A DNA stretch of 64,000 bases from Clostridiales bacterium (GTDB lineage: Bacteria > Bacillota > Clostridia > Christensenellales > Aristaeellaceae). The DNA is taken from NCBI GenBank assembly GCA_015056325.1, contig SVGL01000005.1, positions 62,001-126,000 of the forward strand, in the 5' to 3' direction. Every line of letters starts with the position of its first letter. Position 1 is the stretch's first letter. Both the position numbers and the translations under genes were made by a program. A model generated the notes under the pieces. It made no database searches, was not told the origin of the DNA, and saw only the letters and a program-made list of their open reading frames with translations. Below are positions 1 to 8,826 of the stretch, one piece after another.

Positions 1-1
1 C

Positions 2-1183
2 GAGGAGATGAGAAAAACCAATGATGAGTACTGGCCCTTCTTCACCGAGCGTAACTTTTACTACCTCACCGGCCTGGACAGCCATGACTTTGTCCTCCTG
101 GCGGTGAAGGACGTTTCCGGCGCGGTCAGCGAGCGGGTGTACATTCTGCCGCCGGACCTGATGGCCGAGCGCTGGACGGGCCGCCGCATCAAGCCCTGCG
201 AGGCGGAAGCCCTCTCCGGCATCCGGGATGTGCGCTTCGTCGACCGCTTCGAGGACGACCTCCATGCCCTGTGCGCCGGCGGACATTACTCCGCAGGGAG
301 CAGCGACCTTCAGCATGTGTACCTTGACCTGTTCCGCGTGAGCCCCAGGGACATCGACCGTCCGGCCCACAAGCTGCTGCGCCGTCTGCAGGCGGAATAT
401 CCCTACCTGCAGGTGGAGAACGCCAACGCCATCCTGCGGCAGCTGCGGCTCATCAAGCAGCCCTGCGAGATCGCCGCCCTCCGCGAGGCCGAGAAGGTCA
501 CCGGCGAGGGCATCCTCGCCATGATGAAGGCCAGCCGTCCCGGCATGTACGAATACCAGTACAAGGCGGAGTTCGACTACGCCCTGAGCCAGCACAGCCC
601 CTGCGGCCCCGGCTTTCCGTCCATCATCAGCGCCGGCGCGAACAACTTCTGCATCCACTACTACAGCTACACCGGCCAGGCCCACGACGGCGACATGATC
701 CTCAATGATGTGGGCGCCCAGCACGACAGCCTGATCACCGACGTAAGCCGCGGCTTCCCCTGCAACGGCAGGTTCAGTGACAAGCAGAAGCTCCTGTACA
801 ACTGCGCCCTGCAGACCTCGAATCACCTGTTTGAGATCATCAGGCCCGGCTATTCCATGGCGGAGGTGGACGGCGAGATCCGCCGCTACAACGCCGCCCT
901 TTTGGTGGACGCAGGCGTGCTGGACAAGGCGGAGAATGTGGGCAAGTACATGTGGCACGGCGGCGCGCATCACATCGGCTACGATGTGCATGACGTGGTC
1001 GCCCGGCCTGAGAAGGTCGCCCCGGGCATGGTGTTCTGCGTGGACGTGGGCATCTACCACGAGGAATGGGGCATCGGCTTCCGCCTGGAGGATAACTGCC
1101 TGGTGACCGAGGATGGCTGCGAGAACCTGTCGGCGGCCATTCCGAGGACGGTGAAGGATATTGAGGCGGTGATGCGGAAATAA
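2..1183 (+). CDS. Xaa-Pro aminopeptidase, M24B family (5' end cut by window)
   Basis: This is a metallopeptidase of the aminopeptidase P type, which removes an N-terminal residue in front of proline. The frame is open to the window edge. Only about 16 residues precede the family motif NFYYLTG, where about 40 are usual, so the true start is probably upstream and the ATG at 8 is internal. The pita-bread catalytic domain fills the C-terminal half: the metal-ligand aspartates are in NDVGAQ and TDVSR, the histidine region is HGGAHHIGYDVHD, and the last glutamate is in RLEDN. The usual glutamate of the T-V-E-P-G-I-Y motif is aspartate here (CVDVGIY). It is separate in sequence from the longer aminopeptidase P at 15660-17435. 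Family assignment is firm; the substrate is not known. Confidence 0.85.
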   Translation, partial: EEMRKTNDEYWPFFTERNFYYLTGLDSHDFVLLAVKDVSGAVSERVYILPPDLMAERWTGRRIKPCEAEALSGIRDVRFVDRFEDDLHALCAGGHYSAGSSDLQHVYLDLFRVSPRDIDRPAHKLLRRLQAEYPYLQVENANAILRQLRLIKQPCEIAALREAEKVTGEGILAMMKASRPGMYEYQYKAEFDYALSQHSPCGPGFPSIISAGANNFCIHYYSYTGQAHDGDMILNDVGAQHDSLITDVSRGFPCNGRFSDKQKLLYNCALQTSNHLFEIIRPGYSMAEVDGEIRRYNAALLVDAGVLDKAENVGKYMWHGGAHHIGYDVHDVVARPEKVAPGMVFCVDVGIYHEEWGIGFRLEDNCLVTEDGCENLSAAIPRTVKDIEAVMRK

Positions 1184-1242
1184 CTTACAGCAAAAGGAAA
1201 AACCTGTTACCATGAAGGCACACGAAGGGAGCGCTTCCATAT

Positions 1243-2235
1243 ATGAAGAAAATGTTGACTTTGTTGTTTGTTCTGCTGATGATGGCTATGCTGAGCTGTG
1301 CGGTGGCTGAGGATGAGCCGACCTGGTACGAATGTGGCGACTTTTATTACATTCTGTTGGAGGATGGAACAGCAGAAATCTCTCTCGTCAAACTCTCTTC
1401 AAACCATGTGACTGTCCCTGCCGAGCTCGATGGACACCTCGTTACCTCTATCGGAGAGTACGCGTTCGAATACCATACTGACCTGCTCACCGTTACACTC
1501 CCCGACAGCATCACCTCGATCGGATATATGGCGTTCAGCGAATGCTTCTCCCTCTTTAGCGTGAAGCTTCCTGATAATCTCCTTTCTATCGGAGACAAGG
1601 CCTTTTTTTCCTGCTCCGCCCTTTCCTCCATTGATCTGCCCGATCGTGTCATTTCCATCGGAGATCATGCATTTACCTGTTGTGATTCTCTGACCCTCAT
1701 CCGCCTCCCCGCCAGTGTCACCACCGTGGAAAAAAACACCTTCGACCAGCAGTTGATCCATGTTTCACCCGACAATCCCGTTCTGGCATCCATTGATGGT
1801 GTTCTATTTAACAAGGTTACTAAGGAACTCATCTACTATCCCCGTTCCAAAACTGCAGCGAATTATTGTATTCCGCAGGGGATTAAGTCTATCGGCGTTT
1901 CCGCATTCTCCAACCACCCTTATCTGACCAGCGTCACCATTCCCGACAGTGTCACGCATATAAGAGAGGAGGCTTTCGGCAGTTGTTCTGCCCTAAGCTC
2001 CATCATTCTTCCCGACAGCATCGTCTCCATCGAAGATTATGCTTTTGCCTGCTGCGATGCACTTGCCTCCATCAATCTCCCTCAAAGCATCACTTACATC
2101 GGATTTCAGGCGTTTTATTATTGCGACCGCTTAATCTCAATCACCGTCACCCCAGGTTCCTATGCCGAACAATACTGCAAGACGCTCGAACTTCCCTACA
2201 TCTACCCCGACACCAACGACTGGCTCCTCAACTGA
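1243..2235 (+). CDS. Secreted BspA-like leucine-rich repeat protein
   Basis: A 330-residue exported protein. A signal peptide (hydrophobic core after MKK, likely cleavage after CAVA) precedes about nine repeats of roughly 23 residues of the LRR_5/BspA type, with pattern SIGxxAFxxCxxLxxIxLPxS. Repeats run from about residue 60 to 165 and again from 215 to 310, separated by a short non-repeat spacer that includes NPVLASIDGVLFN. Such proteins in gut bacteria are thought to bind host or bacterial surfaces; no enzyme motif is visible. No sorting signal or anchor follows the repeats, so it may be released. Its codons are richer in A and T than those of its neighbours, which may mean recent acquisition. 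The ribosome site is weak (GAAGGGA about 14 nt upstream), so a start at the second ATG (1252) is possible. Confidence 0.8.
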   Translation: MKKMLTLLFVLLMMAMLSCAVAEDEPTWYECGDFYYILLEDGTAEISLVKLSSNHVTVPAELDGHLVTSIGEYAFEYHTDLLTVTLPDSITSIGYMAFSECFSLFSVKLPDNLLSIGDKAFFSCSALSSIDLPDRVISIGDHAFTCCDSLTLIRLPASVTTVEKNTFDQQLIHVSPDNPVLASIDGVLFNKVTKELIYYPRSKTAANYCIPQGIKSIGVSAFSNHPYLTSVTIPDSVTHIREEAFGSCSALSSIILPDSIVSIEDYAFACCDALASINLPQSITYIGFQAFYYCDRLISITVTPGSYAEQYCKTLELPYIYPDTNDWLLN

Positions 2236-2273
2236 CCCCAGCAAAAAATGCTGATTCCCCCGCATAATATGCA

Positions 2274-2302
2274 TTGACGAAATGCATCAAAGGTTGTATA
2301 CT
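2274..2302 (+). promoter_or_regulatory. Sigma-A promoter of the isomerase gene
   Basis: TTGACG (2274-2279), 17-bp spacer, TATACT (2297-2302), 74 bp before the start codon. The 5' UTR holds a small hairpin, GTCGG-ACAT-CCGAC, at about 2340-2353 just before the AGGAGG ribosome site; it could be an operator or a leader structure. Confidence 0.7.
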
Positions 2303-2375
2303 TATTGCAGATAATGTCCCAGTATGGACATTTGTGAGGTCGGACATCCGACTATCGTAGAGGAGGTAAATCAAC

Positions 2376-3860
2376 ATGCAGAACATTCCTGTTGTGAAGC
2401 TGGGCCTTGTGGCCGTGTCCCGCGACTGCTTCCCCATCACCCTGAGCGAGAAGCGCCGCGCCGCCATCGCTGAAAAGTGCGGCCAGAAGAACCTCGACAT
2501 CGTCGAGATCAAGACCACCGTTGAGAACGAGAAGGACATGCTCAAGGCCGTTGAAGAGCTCAAGGCCAACGAGTGCAACGCGGCGGTCGTCTTCCTGGGC
2601 AACTTCGGCCCCGAGACCCCCGAAACCCTGATCGCCAAGTACTTCGACGGCCCCTGCATGTTCGTGGCCGCCGCTGAGGGCGATGGTGACATGATCAACG
2701 GCCGCGGCGACGCTTACTGCGGCATGCTGAACTGCTCCTACAACCTGGGCATGCGCCACCTGAAGGGCTACATCCCCGAGTACCCCGTGGGCACCGCCTG
2801 CGAGCTGGCTGACAAGATCGCCGAGTTCGTGCCGATCGCCCGCGCCATCATCGGCGTGAAGAACCTGAAGGTCATCACCTTCGGCCCCCGTCCCCAGGAC
2901 TTCTTCGCGTGCAACGCCCCCATCAAGGGCCTGTACGAGCTGGGCATCGAGATCGAGGAGAACTCCGAGCTGGATCTGCTGGTCTCCTACCGCGAGCACA
3001 AGAACGATCCCCGCATCCCCGCCATCTGCGCCGACATGGCCGCCGAAATGGGCGAGGGCAAGTACTACCCCGACCTGTGCGAGCGCATGGCTCAGTTTGA
3101 GCTGACCCTGCTGGATTGGGCTGAGAACCACAAGGGCGCCCGTAAGTACGTTGTCTTCGCTGACAAGTGCTGGCCCGCCTTCCCCTCTCAGTTCGGCTTC
3201 GAGCCCTGCTACGTCAACTCCCGTCTGGCTTCCCGCGGCATCCCGGTGGCCTGCGAAGTGGACATCTACGGTGCTGTGTCCGAGTACATCGGCGCCTGCA
3301 TCACCGGTGACGCCGTCACCCTGCTGGACATCAACAACTCCGTGCCCGGCTACATCTACGACAAGGACATCGCCGGCAAGTTCGACTACCGCCTGACCGA
3401 GACCTTCATGGGCTTCCACTGCGGCAACACTCCCTCCTGCAAGATGTGCGAGGACCGCGCGGTCAAGTACCAGCTGATCCAGCACCGCGTGCTTGAGCCC
3501 GAAGGCTCCGAGCCCGACATCTCCCGCGGCACTCTGGAAGGCGACATCGCTCCCAGCGACATCACCTTCTACCGCCTGCAGTGCGATTCCGACGGCAACC
3601 TGCGCTCCTACATCGCTCAGGGCGAGGTTCTGCCCGTGGCCACCCAGTCCTTCGGCGGCATCGGCATCTTCGCCATCAAGGAGATGGACCGCTTCTACCG
3701 TCATGTGCTGGTGCAGAAGCGCTACCCCCACCACGGTGCTGTGGCCTTCGGTCACTGCGCGAAGGCCCTGTTCGAGGTCTTCAAGTACCTGGGCGTGCAG
3801 GACATCGCTTACAACCAGCCCAAGAACCTGCCCTACCCCACCGAGAATCCCTGGGCGTAA
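2376..3860 (+). CDS. L-fucose/L-arabinose isomerase family protein
   Basis: A 494-residue cytoplasmic protein of the L-fucose isomerase-like group (COG2407). Family members interconvert aldoses and ketoses such as L-fucose/L-fuculose or L-arabinose/L-ribulose with a divalent metal. The N-terminal half has the Rossmann-like layout of the group (VVFLGNFGPETPE, then VITFGPRPQDF). The C-terminal half carries MGFHCGNTPSCKMC and a conserved end with HHGAVAFGHCAKALFEVFKYLG, which fits the active-site histidine region. The start has a strong AGGAGG at 2361-2366. The gene stands alone with its own promoter and terminator. A GH127 arabinofuranosidase lies 1.4 kb downstream, so a role with L-arabinose or a related sugar is plausible but inferred; exact substrate unknown. 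Confidence 0.8.
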   Translation: MQNIPVVKLGLVAVSRDCFPITLSEKRRAAIAEKCGQKNLDIVEIKTTVENEKDMLKAVEELKANECNAAVVFLGNFGPETPETLIAKYFDGPCMFVAAAEGDGDMINGRGDAYCGMLNCSYNLGMRHLKGYIPEYPVGTACELADKIAEFVPIARAIIGVKNLKVITFGPRPQDFFACNAPIKGLYELGIEIEENSELDLLVSYREHKNDPRIPAICADMAAEMGEGKYYPDLCERMAQFELTLLDWAENHKGARKYVVFADKCWPAFPSQFGFEPCYVNSRLASRGIPVACEVDIYGAVSEYIGACITGDAVTLLDINNSVPGYIYDKDIAGKFDYRLTETFMGFHCGNTPSCKMCEDRAVKYQLIQHRVLEPEGSEPDISRGTLEGDIAPSDITFYRLQCDSDGNLRSYIAQGEVLPVATQSFGGIGIFAIKEMDRFYRHVLVQKRYPHHGAVAFGHCAKALFEVFKYLGVQDIAYNQPKNLPYPTENPWA

Positions 3861-3874
3861 GGCGCTTCGCTTTC

Positions 3875-3906
3875 AAAAAGATGGCTTCTTCGGAAGCCAT
3901 CTTTTT
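3875..3906 (+). terminator. Rho-independent terminator after the isomerase gene
   Basis: Perfect inverted repeat AAAAAGATGGCTTC-TTCG-GAAGCCATCTTTTT: a 14-bp stem with a UUCG tetraloop and a T run. Confidence 0.9.
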
Positions 3907-4118
3907 GAGTTTTGCAGATTTGGACTGGTCGCTGCGCTCCCGGCCGTCCAAATCTGTAAGGTATGTTTCCGGCAGAGCCGGAAACGCCCCGCCCCGGCGG
4001 CAAAGCCCCCGGATACGATTACAGTCGAAGGGCCTGCGGGCCCTCCGACGCCTCCCAGGCGGCTTGTTGGGTTTCCTCTGCCGACGGCGAGTTACTGTGG
4101 CCAATATGCATATAAACG
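3907..4118. other. Convergent intergenic region with palindromes
   Basis: No gene is visible between the two convergent genes. The stretch holds several inverted repeats, among them GATTTGGAC...GTCCAAATC (about 3916-3957) and GTTTCCGGC-AGA-GCCGGAAAC (about 3966-3986). This layout is typical of repetitive extragenic elements, but no second copy was found in the window. Confidence 0.4.
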
Positions 4119-4145
4119 CGGCTCCCCATCTATTCGGGGAGCCGC
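4119..4145 (-). terminator. Terminator of the secreted MBL-fold gene
   Basis: GCGGCTCCCC and GGGGAGCCGC form a 10-bp stem around an 8-nt loop just after the stop codon of the minus-strand gene. Confidence 0.75.
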
Positions 4146-4151
4146 TGTTGT

Positions 4152-5069
4152 TTACTTGCTCTTCTTATAGTTGGGCAGCTGCCAGATGTACCAGTCGTTG
4201 CCGTCGGTCTCCATGATGACGCTGCCTTCGCCGGAGTAGAGGGCGTTGTACTGGGCGAACTTGCGCTTCGTGCCGGACTTGATGCTGGCGTGGGATTTGT
4301 AGTTGGGGATGAAGATGAACTCCGGCTGGGCCACCTCCAGGAACTTGTCCTCAAAGCCGTTGATGCCGTGGTGGACAGCCTTCAAAATATCGCACTCCAG
4401 CAGACTGTGATCCACATTCTTGAGGAAGTAATTCTGCGGACGGCTGTCGCAGTCGCCCATGAGAAGCACCTTGCTGTCGCCGAAGACAATCTGGGTGCAG
4501 GCGCTGCGGGCGTTGGCACCCCAGCTCTCCTCGCAACGGAAGATGTTGATCGTCGCACCGCCCAGGGTCAGCACATCGCCATTATAAACCTGCACATAGG
4601 GGATGCTGTACTTGTTAATGGCGCGGACGGCAGCCACATGGTAGCTGGTGTTCTTGTACTCCTTCTTGACAGCGGTGTAGAAGCCGCCGATCGTGTACTT
4701 GGGGCCGATATCCGTCTTGCCGTCCTCCGCGGTGAGGCGGTGGTTCATCATCTTGGTCAGACCCTGGAGATGATCGTTGTCCGGATGGGTGTTGAAGAGG
4801 TACTTGAACTCGGTGATACCCTGTTCATCGAAGTACTCCTCCAGCCGGGGGTAGTACTGCACCGAGCCGCCGTCGATCATCATGTTCTCGCCGCCGCACT
4901 GCACCAGCATTGCGTCGGAGCGGTCAGTGTCGATGGCGGTCAGGCGGAAGAGCTCCTTGTCCTGCCAGCCCTCGGGCAGCTGGGATTCGTCTTCAATAAA
5001 GTAAATCTCCGCAAATGCGGCGGCAGGCAGCAGCGCCAGCATCAGCAGGATCAGAATCAGTTTCTTCAT
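4152..5069 (-). CDS. Secreted MBL-fold hydrolase, ComEC C-terminal type
   Basis: A secreted metallo-beta-lactamase fold protein of about 305 residues. The signal peptide (MKKLILILLMLALLPAAAFA) is followed by a nucleotide/phosphate-type MBL domain with the metal motif HPDNDH and a second aspartate in LLMGDCDS. The later histidines are in KAVHHGINGF, in the style of the free-standing ComEC/Rec2 C-terminal domain. These proteins are often extracellular phosphoesterases or nucleases; the substrate here is not known. The ORF-track start at 5102 adds an unlikely polar leader; GGAGG sits 5 nt before the ATG at 5069, which is the best start (the ATG at 5072 is too close). It is monocistronic and divergent from GH127. 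Confidence 0.8.
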   Translation of the reverse strand: MKKLILILLMLALLPAAAFAEIYFIEDESQLPEGWQDKELFRLTAIDTDRSDAMLVQCGGENMMIDGGSVQYYPRLEEYFDEQGITEFKYLFNTHPDNDHLQGLTKMMNHRLTAEDGKTDIGPKYTIGGFYTAVKKEYKNTSYHVAAVRAINKYSIPYVQVYNGDVLTLGGATINIFRCEESWGANARSACTQIVFGDSKVLLMGDCDSRPQNYFLKNVDHSLLECDILKAVHHGINGFEDKFLEVAQPEFIFIPNYKSHASIKSGTKRKFAQYNALYSGEGSVIMETDGNDWYIWQLPNYKKSK

Positions 5070-5173
5070 CATGTCCTCCGGTGGGGATTTTTGCCCTTTC
5101 ATGATACCCTATCGGGGGCGCTTCTGTCAAGCGAGAGGCCTGTGGGATTTGTAACAATTCCGCCCTGTACCCC

Positions 5174-5202
5174 TTGAATTTCCAGCCTTTTGCCTGTATA
5201 CT
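5174..5202 (+). promoter_or_regulatory. Sigma-A promoter of the GH127 gene
   Basis: TTGAAT (5174-5179), 17-bp spacer, TATACT (5197-5202), 40 bp before the start codon. AAAGGAG at 5224-5230 is the ribosome site. Confidence 0.7.
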
Positions 5203-5241
5203 ATAAGCAGAGTATTTTCGACAAAAGGAGAGGCTTCCCCT

Positions 5242-7299
5242 ATGAACAAGCAGGTTTTCTCCTCCCCCATCGACCTGAAGAAAGTCACTGTTGCCGACCC
5301 CTTCTGGCAGCGCGAGATGGAGCTGGTGCGCAACGAGGTCATCCCCTACCAGTGGGACGCCCTCAATGACCGCGTGCCCGGCGCCGATCCCTCCTGGTGC
5401 ATGCGCAACTTCCGCACCGCCGGCAAGATGATGGCCCAGCAGCGTGCCAATGTGCAGTATGTTCCCCCGAAGTATACCTACCGCGGCTTCAACGCCCTGC
5501 CGGAGGATCCCGCCCATCCCGAGGAGGACAAGTTCTACGGCTTCGTCTTCCAGGATACGGACTTCTCCAAGTGGATCGAGGCCGTGGGCTATTCCCTGAC
5601 CCAGCATCCCGATGTGGCGCTGGAGAAGCTCGCCGACGAGGCCATCGACGTCGTCTGCGCCGCCCAGACGCCCGAGGGTTATCTGGATACCTATTATATC
5701 ATCAACGGCATGGACGCCGCCCTGACCAACCTGCGGGATCACCATGAGCTGTACTGCCTGGGCCACCTGGTGGAGGGTGCTGTCGCCTATTATCAGGCCA
5801 CCGGCAAGGATAAGCTCCTGCGCGCCGCCGCCCGCTTTGCGGATTATGTTGCGGATCGCTTCGGCCCCGAGGAGGGCAAGTGCAAGGGCTACCCCGGCCA
5901 TGAGATCGCCGAGATGGCCCTGGTCCGCCTGTATGAGGTCACCGGCGAGGAGAAGTACCTGCGCCTGAGCAAGTTCTTCGTGGATCAGCGCGGCGTGTCC
6001 CCCTTCTACTTCGCTGAGGAAGACAAGGCCCGCGCCGAAAAGGAAGGCCGCACCTGGAAGGGCGACGTCAACGTCGGCTCCCCCTATCACCAGGCGCACA
6101 AGCCCGTCCGAGAACAGGAGGCGGCTGTGGGCCACGCCGTGCGCGCAACCTACCTGTACTCCGGCATGGCGGATATCGCCCGCCTCACCGGCGATGATGA
6201 GCTCCACGCCGCCTGTGAGCGCCTCTTTGACAACATCATGTACAAGCAGCTCTACGTGACCGGCGGCATCGGCGCTACCGTTCACGGCGAGGCCTTCACC
6301 TATGATTACGACCTGCCCAACGATACCGCCTACTCCGAAACCTGCGCCGCCATTGGCCTGGCCTTCTTCGCCCGCCGCATGCTGCAGATCAAGCCCGACA
6401 GCAAGTACGGCGACGTGATGGAGCTGGCGCTGTACAATACCGTCCTCTCCGGCATGGCCCTGGACGGCAAGAGCTTCTTCTACGTCAATCCCCTGGCCGT
6501 CGTGCCCGACGCCTGCCGCAAGGATGAGCGGCTGCGCCACGTTCAGCCCACCCGCCGCAAGTGGTTCGGCTGCGCCTGCTGCCCGCCCAACATCGCCCGC
6601 ATCGTGGCCTCCGTGGCCTCCTACGCCTACACCGAGAATGAGGACACCCTCTTCACCCACCTCTACATGGGCGGCTCGGTGGAAAAGGACTTCGCCGGCA
6701 AGAAGCTCACCATGGAGGTCAAGGCCCGCATGCCCTGGCACGGCCATGTGTATGTAACCCTGCACTGCGACGAAACCGTCAACGGCACCCTTGCCTTCCG
6801 CATCCCCCACTGGGCACAGGACGCGGTCATCACCTGCGGCGAAAAGGCCCCCGTCTACCGCGATGGCTACGCCTACATCACCGGCGAATGGCACGAGGGC
6901 GACATGATCACCCTGCACCTGCCCATGCAGGTACGGATGCTCGCCGCCAACCCCGCCGTCCGCGCGGATGTGGACAAGGTGGCATTCCGCCGCGGCCCGG
7001 TGACCTTCTGCGCCGAGCAGGCCGACAACGGTGACAACCTGCACCTCCTGCGCGTGGACACCCGCTACATCGGCGACCATGGCGAGGGCATCGAGTGGGA
7101 GTTCGACGAGACCACCTTCGGCCATGAGACCGTGAAGCTCCACGTCCCTGCCAAGCGCCTCCTGCCCCAGGACAGCGCCTCCCTGTACACCATCTGGCAG
7201 CCCCCCAAGGAGGAGACCGCCAAGATTCACCTCGTCCCCTACTACACCTGGGCCAACCGCGGCGAGGGCGAGATGCTCGTCTGGCTCAGAAGAAAATGA
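5242..7299 (+). CDS. Glycoside hydrolase family 127 (beta-L-arabinofuranosidase type)
   Basis: A 685-residue enzyme of the DUF1680/GH127 family. Its members release terminal beta-L-arabinofuranose, for instance from plant extensin-type arabino-oligosaccharides. The hallmark WFGCACCPPN at about residue 450 carries the adjacent cysteines; in the characterised enzyme one is the nucleophile and both help bind zinc. The partner glutamate and third cysteine are in YSETCAA. The fold is an (alpha/alpha)6 barrel followed by beta-sandwich domains, and the length is normal. No signal peptide, so it acts in the cytoplasm on imported oligosaccharides. The isomerase at 2376 may act on the released sugar; this link is inference. 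Confidence 0.9.
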   Translation: MNKQVFSSPIDLKKVTVADPFWQREMELVRNEVIPYQWDALNDRVPGADPSWCMRNFRTAGKMMAQQRANVQYVPPKYTYRGFNALPEDPAHPEEDKFYGFVFQDTDFSKWIEAVGYSLTQHPDVALEKLADEAIDVVCAAQTPEGYLDTYYIINGMDAALTNLRDHHELYCLGHLVEGAVAYYQATGKDKLLRAAARFADYVADRFGPEEGKCKGYPGHEIAEMALVRLYEVTGEEKYLRLSKFFVDQRGVSPFYFAEEDKARAEKEGRTWKGDVNVGSPYHQAHKPVREQEAAVGHAVRATYLYSGMADIARLTGDDELHAACERLFDNIMYKQLYVTGGIGATVHGEAFTYDYDLPNDTAYSETCAAIGLAFFARRMLQIKPDSKYGDVMELALYNTVLSGMALDGKSFFYVNPLAVVPDACRKDERLRHVQPTRRKWFGCACCPPNIARIVASVASYAYTENEDTLFTHLYMGGSVEKDFAGKKLTMEVKARMPWHGHVYVTLHCDETVNGTLAFRIPHWAQDAVITCGEKAPVYRDGYAYITGEWHEGDMITLHLPMQVRMLAANPAVRADVDKVAFRRGPVTFCAEQADNGDNLHLLRVDTRYIGDHGEGIEWEFDETTFGHETVKLHVPAKRLLPQDSASLYTIWQPPKEETAKIHLVPYYTWANRGEGEMLVWLRRK

Positions 7300-7319
7300 T
7301 AGAGCACAAATGATATCCC

Positions 7320-7351
7320 ACGTCCGTGCATTCCACTGCGCGGACGTTTTT
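7320..7351 (+). terminator. Terminator after GH127
   Basis: ACGTCCG and CGGACGT stem with a 16-nt loop followed by TTTTT. Confidence 0.7.
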
Positions 7352-7378
7352 CAGAACAATCATACCGCGAGGTGAGCC

Positions 7379-8776
7379 ATGAAGAAAATCCTGAGCCTCC
7401 TGCTCTTGCTCTGCCTTCTGGGTGCATCTGCCGCAGCAGAGGAAGATGCGCTCTGGTACCCGCAGCTCCCTCCGGAGCTGCCCGTCATCTCCATCACCAC
7501 CGGGGACAACAGCCACTTCGCCACCGCCTACGTCCGCGAAGACAAGCTGCAGGGGCGCATCGAATATGTGGACGCAGCCATCACCGTCAGCGACGGGGAG
7601 CAGCTGCTCCTCGCTGGCGAAAAAGCCCAGGTCAAGGCACGGGGCAACTGGACGCTGGATTACCCCAAGAAGTCCATCCGCATTAAGTTCGACCAGAAAC
7701 AAAGCATGCTGGGGCTGAACGGCAGCCGCCCGTACAAGAGCTGGGTGCTGCTGGCGGAGTGGAAGGATCTGTCCATGCTCAACAGTGCCACAGCCCTGTT
7801 CCTGGCCCATAACATCCTCGGGGCAGACGGCTACTACTGTACCGACTACCGCTTCGTTCACCTGGAGCTGAACGGCGAATACTGGGGCCTGTACCTGCTG
7901 GCAGAACAACAGGAGATCAATCCCGGCCGTGTGGACATTGCCGAAAACGAGGCCGGTAACACTGACCGCTACACCGGCTACCTGATGGAATATGACGCCT
8001 ACTTCAACGAGGAAGCCGCCCACCCCAACGGCGACCCGGTCTTCGAAGTGTATCACCAGGGCATCACAGGCGAGCAGTATGGCTACACCATTAAGAGCCG
8101 CATTGAAACCAGCCGCCAGGTGGCATTCCTGCGCAGCTGCATCCGCCTGACCTACCGCGCCTGTCATGCCGCCGTGACCGAAGGCAAGCACTACGCCTTC
8201 AATGAGAAGCACACGGAGCTTGTCCCCATGGAGAGTACCTCCGTCCGCGAGACGGTGGAGCGTTTCATCGACCTTCCCTCCCTGGTGGATACATACATTC
8301 TCAACGAGATCGTCTGCAACCCGGATCTGGGCTGGTCCAGCTTTTACATGTCCCTGGACCTGAGCGAGCGCGGCAACCGCAAGCTCACCTTCCAGGCGCC
8401 CTGGGATTTCGACTCCGCCTTCGGCATCCGCACAGACTATGAAGCTTCCCAGGGAGATTACGCCCGGTACGCCGGCAACCCCTGGCTGCAGTTGTTCGCG
8501 GATGAGCCCTGGTTCCAGGTGATGGTGAAAGCCCGCTGGGCGGAGCTCAAGGCCCAGAGGCTGCCGGAGAAGACGCTGGCGCTCATTTCCACCCTGACGG
8601 AGGCCTATGCTGCCGATTTCGCCCGCAACTACGATCGCTGGCCCAGCCGCATCACTGAGGGCAATCACGAGCTGGTGGAGGCGCTGAACAGCTGTCGTTC
8701 CCAGCAGGAGGCAGCGGATTACCTGACCCGCTGGCTCAGCGACCGCTTCGATTACTTGAATGACCGCTGGAAGTGA
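7379..8776 (+). CDS. Secreted CotH kinase-like protein
   Basis: A 465-residue exported protein with a signal peptide (MKKILSLLLLLCLLGASAAAEE) and a CotH domain. Typical family segments are visible: GNWTLDYPKKSIRIKF, then WVLLAEWKDLSMLNSATA, LELNGEYWGLYLLAEQ and, near the C-terminus, WDFDSAFG with the conserved acidic residues. The founding member, spore coat CotH, is a protein kinase. Secreted versions are common in clostridia and often act at the cell surface, sometimes linked to cellulosomes or cell-wall polymers. Nothing here points to spore coat. The RBS GAGGTG lies 5 nt before the ATG. Kinase activity is not assured from sequence. Confidence 0.8.
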   Translation: MKKILSLLLLLCLLGASAAAEEDALWYPQLPPELPVISITTGDNSHFATAYVREDKLQGRIEYVDAAITVSDGEQLLLAGEKAQVKARGNWTLDYPKKSIRIKFDQKQSMLGLNGSRPYKSWVLLAEWKDLSMLNSATALFLAHNILGADGYYCTDYRFVHLELNGEYWGLYLLAEQQEINPGRVDIAENEAGNTDRYTGYLMEYDAYFNEEAAHPNGDPVFEVYHQGITGEQYGYTIKSRIETSRQVAFLRSCIRLTYRACHAAVTEGKHYAFNEKHTELVPMESTSVRETVERFIDLPSLVDTYILNEIVCNPDLGWSSFYMSLDLSERGNRKLTFQAPWDFDSAFGIRTDYEASQGDYARYAGNPWLQLFADEPWFQVMVKARWAELKAQRLPEKTLALISTLTEAYAADFARNYDRWPSRITEGNHELVEALNSCRSQQEAADYLTRWLSDRFDYLNDRWK

Positions 8777-8789
8777 AGACACACAAACA

Positions 8790-8813
8790 GGGCCGCCCCT
8801 CACAGGACGGCCC
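8790..8813. terminator. Shared terminator between CotH-like and Lgt-like genes
   Basis: GGGCCG...CGGCCC hairpin between two convergent genes; it could serve either strand. Confidence 0.55.
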
Positions 8814-8826
8814 TCTTCATATGCGA

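Noticed and set aside
4993-7230. Minus-strand ORF of 745 residues opposite GH127
   Set aside because: Shadow frame: low-complexity Gly/Val/Ala composition, no motif, and it overlaps the start of the MBL-fold gene.
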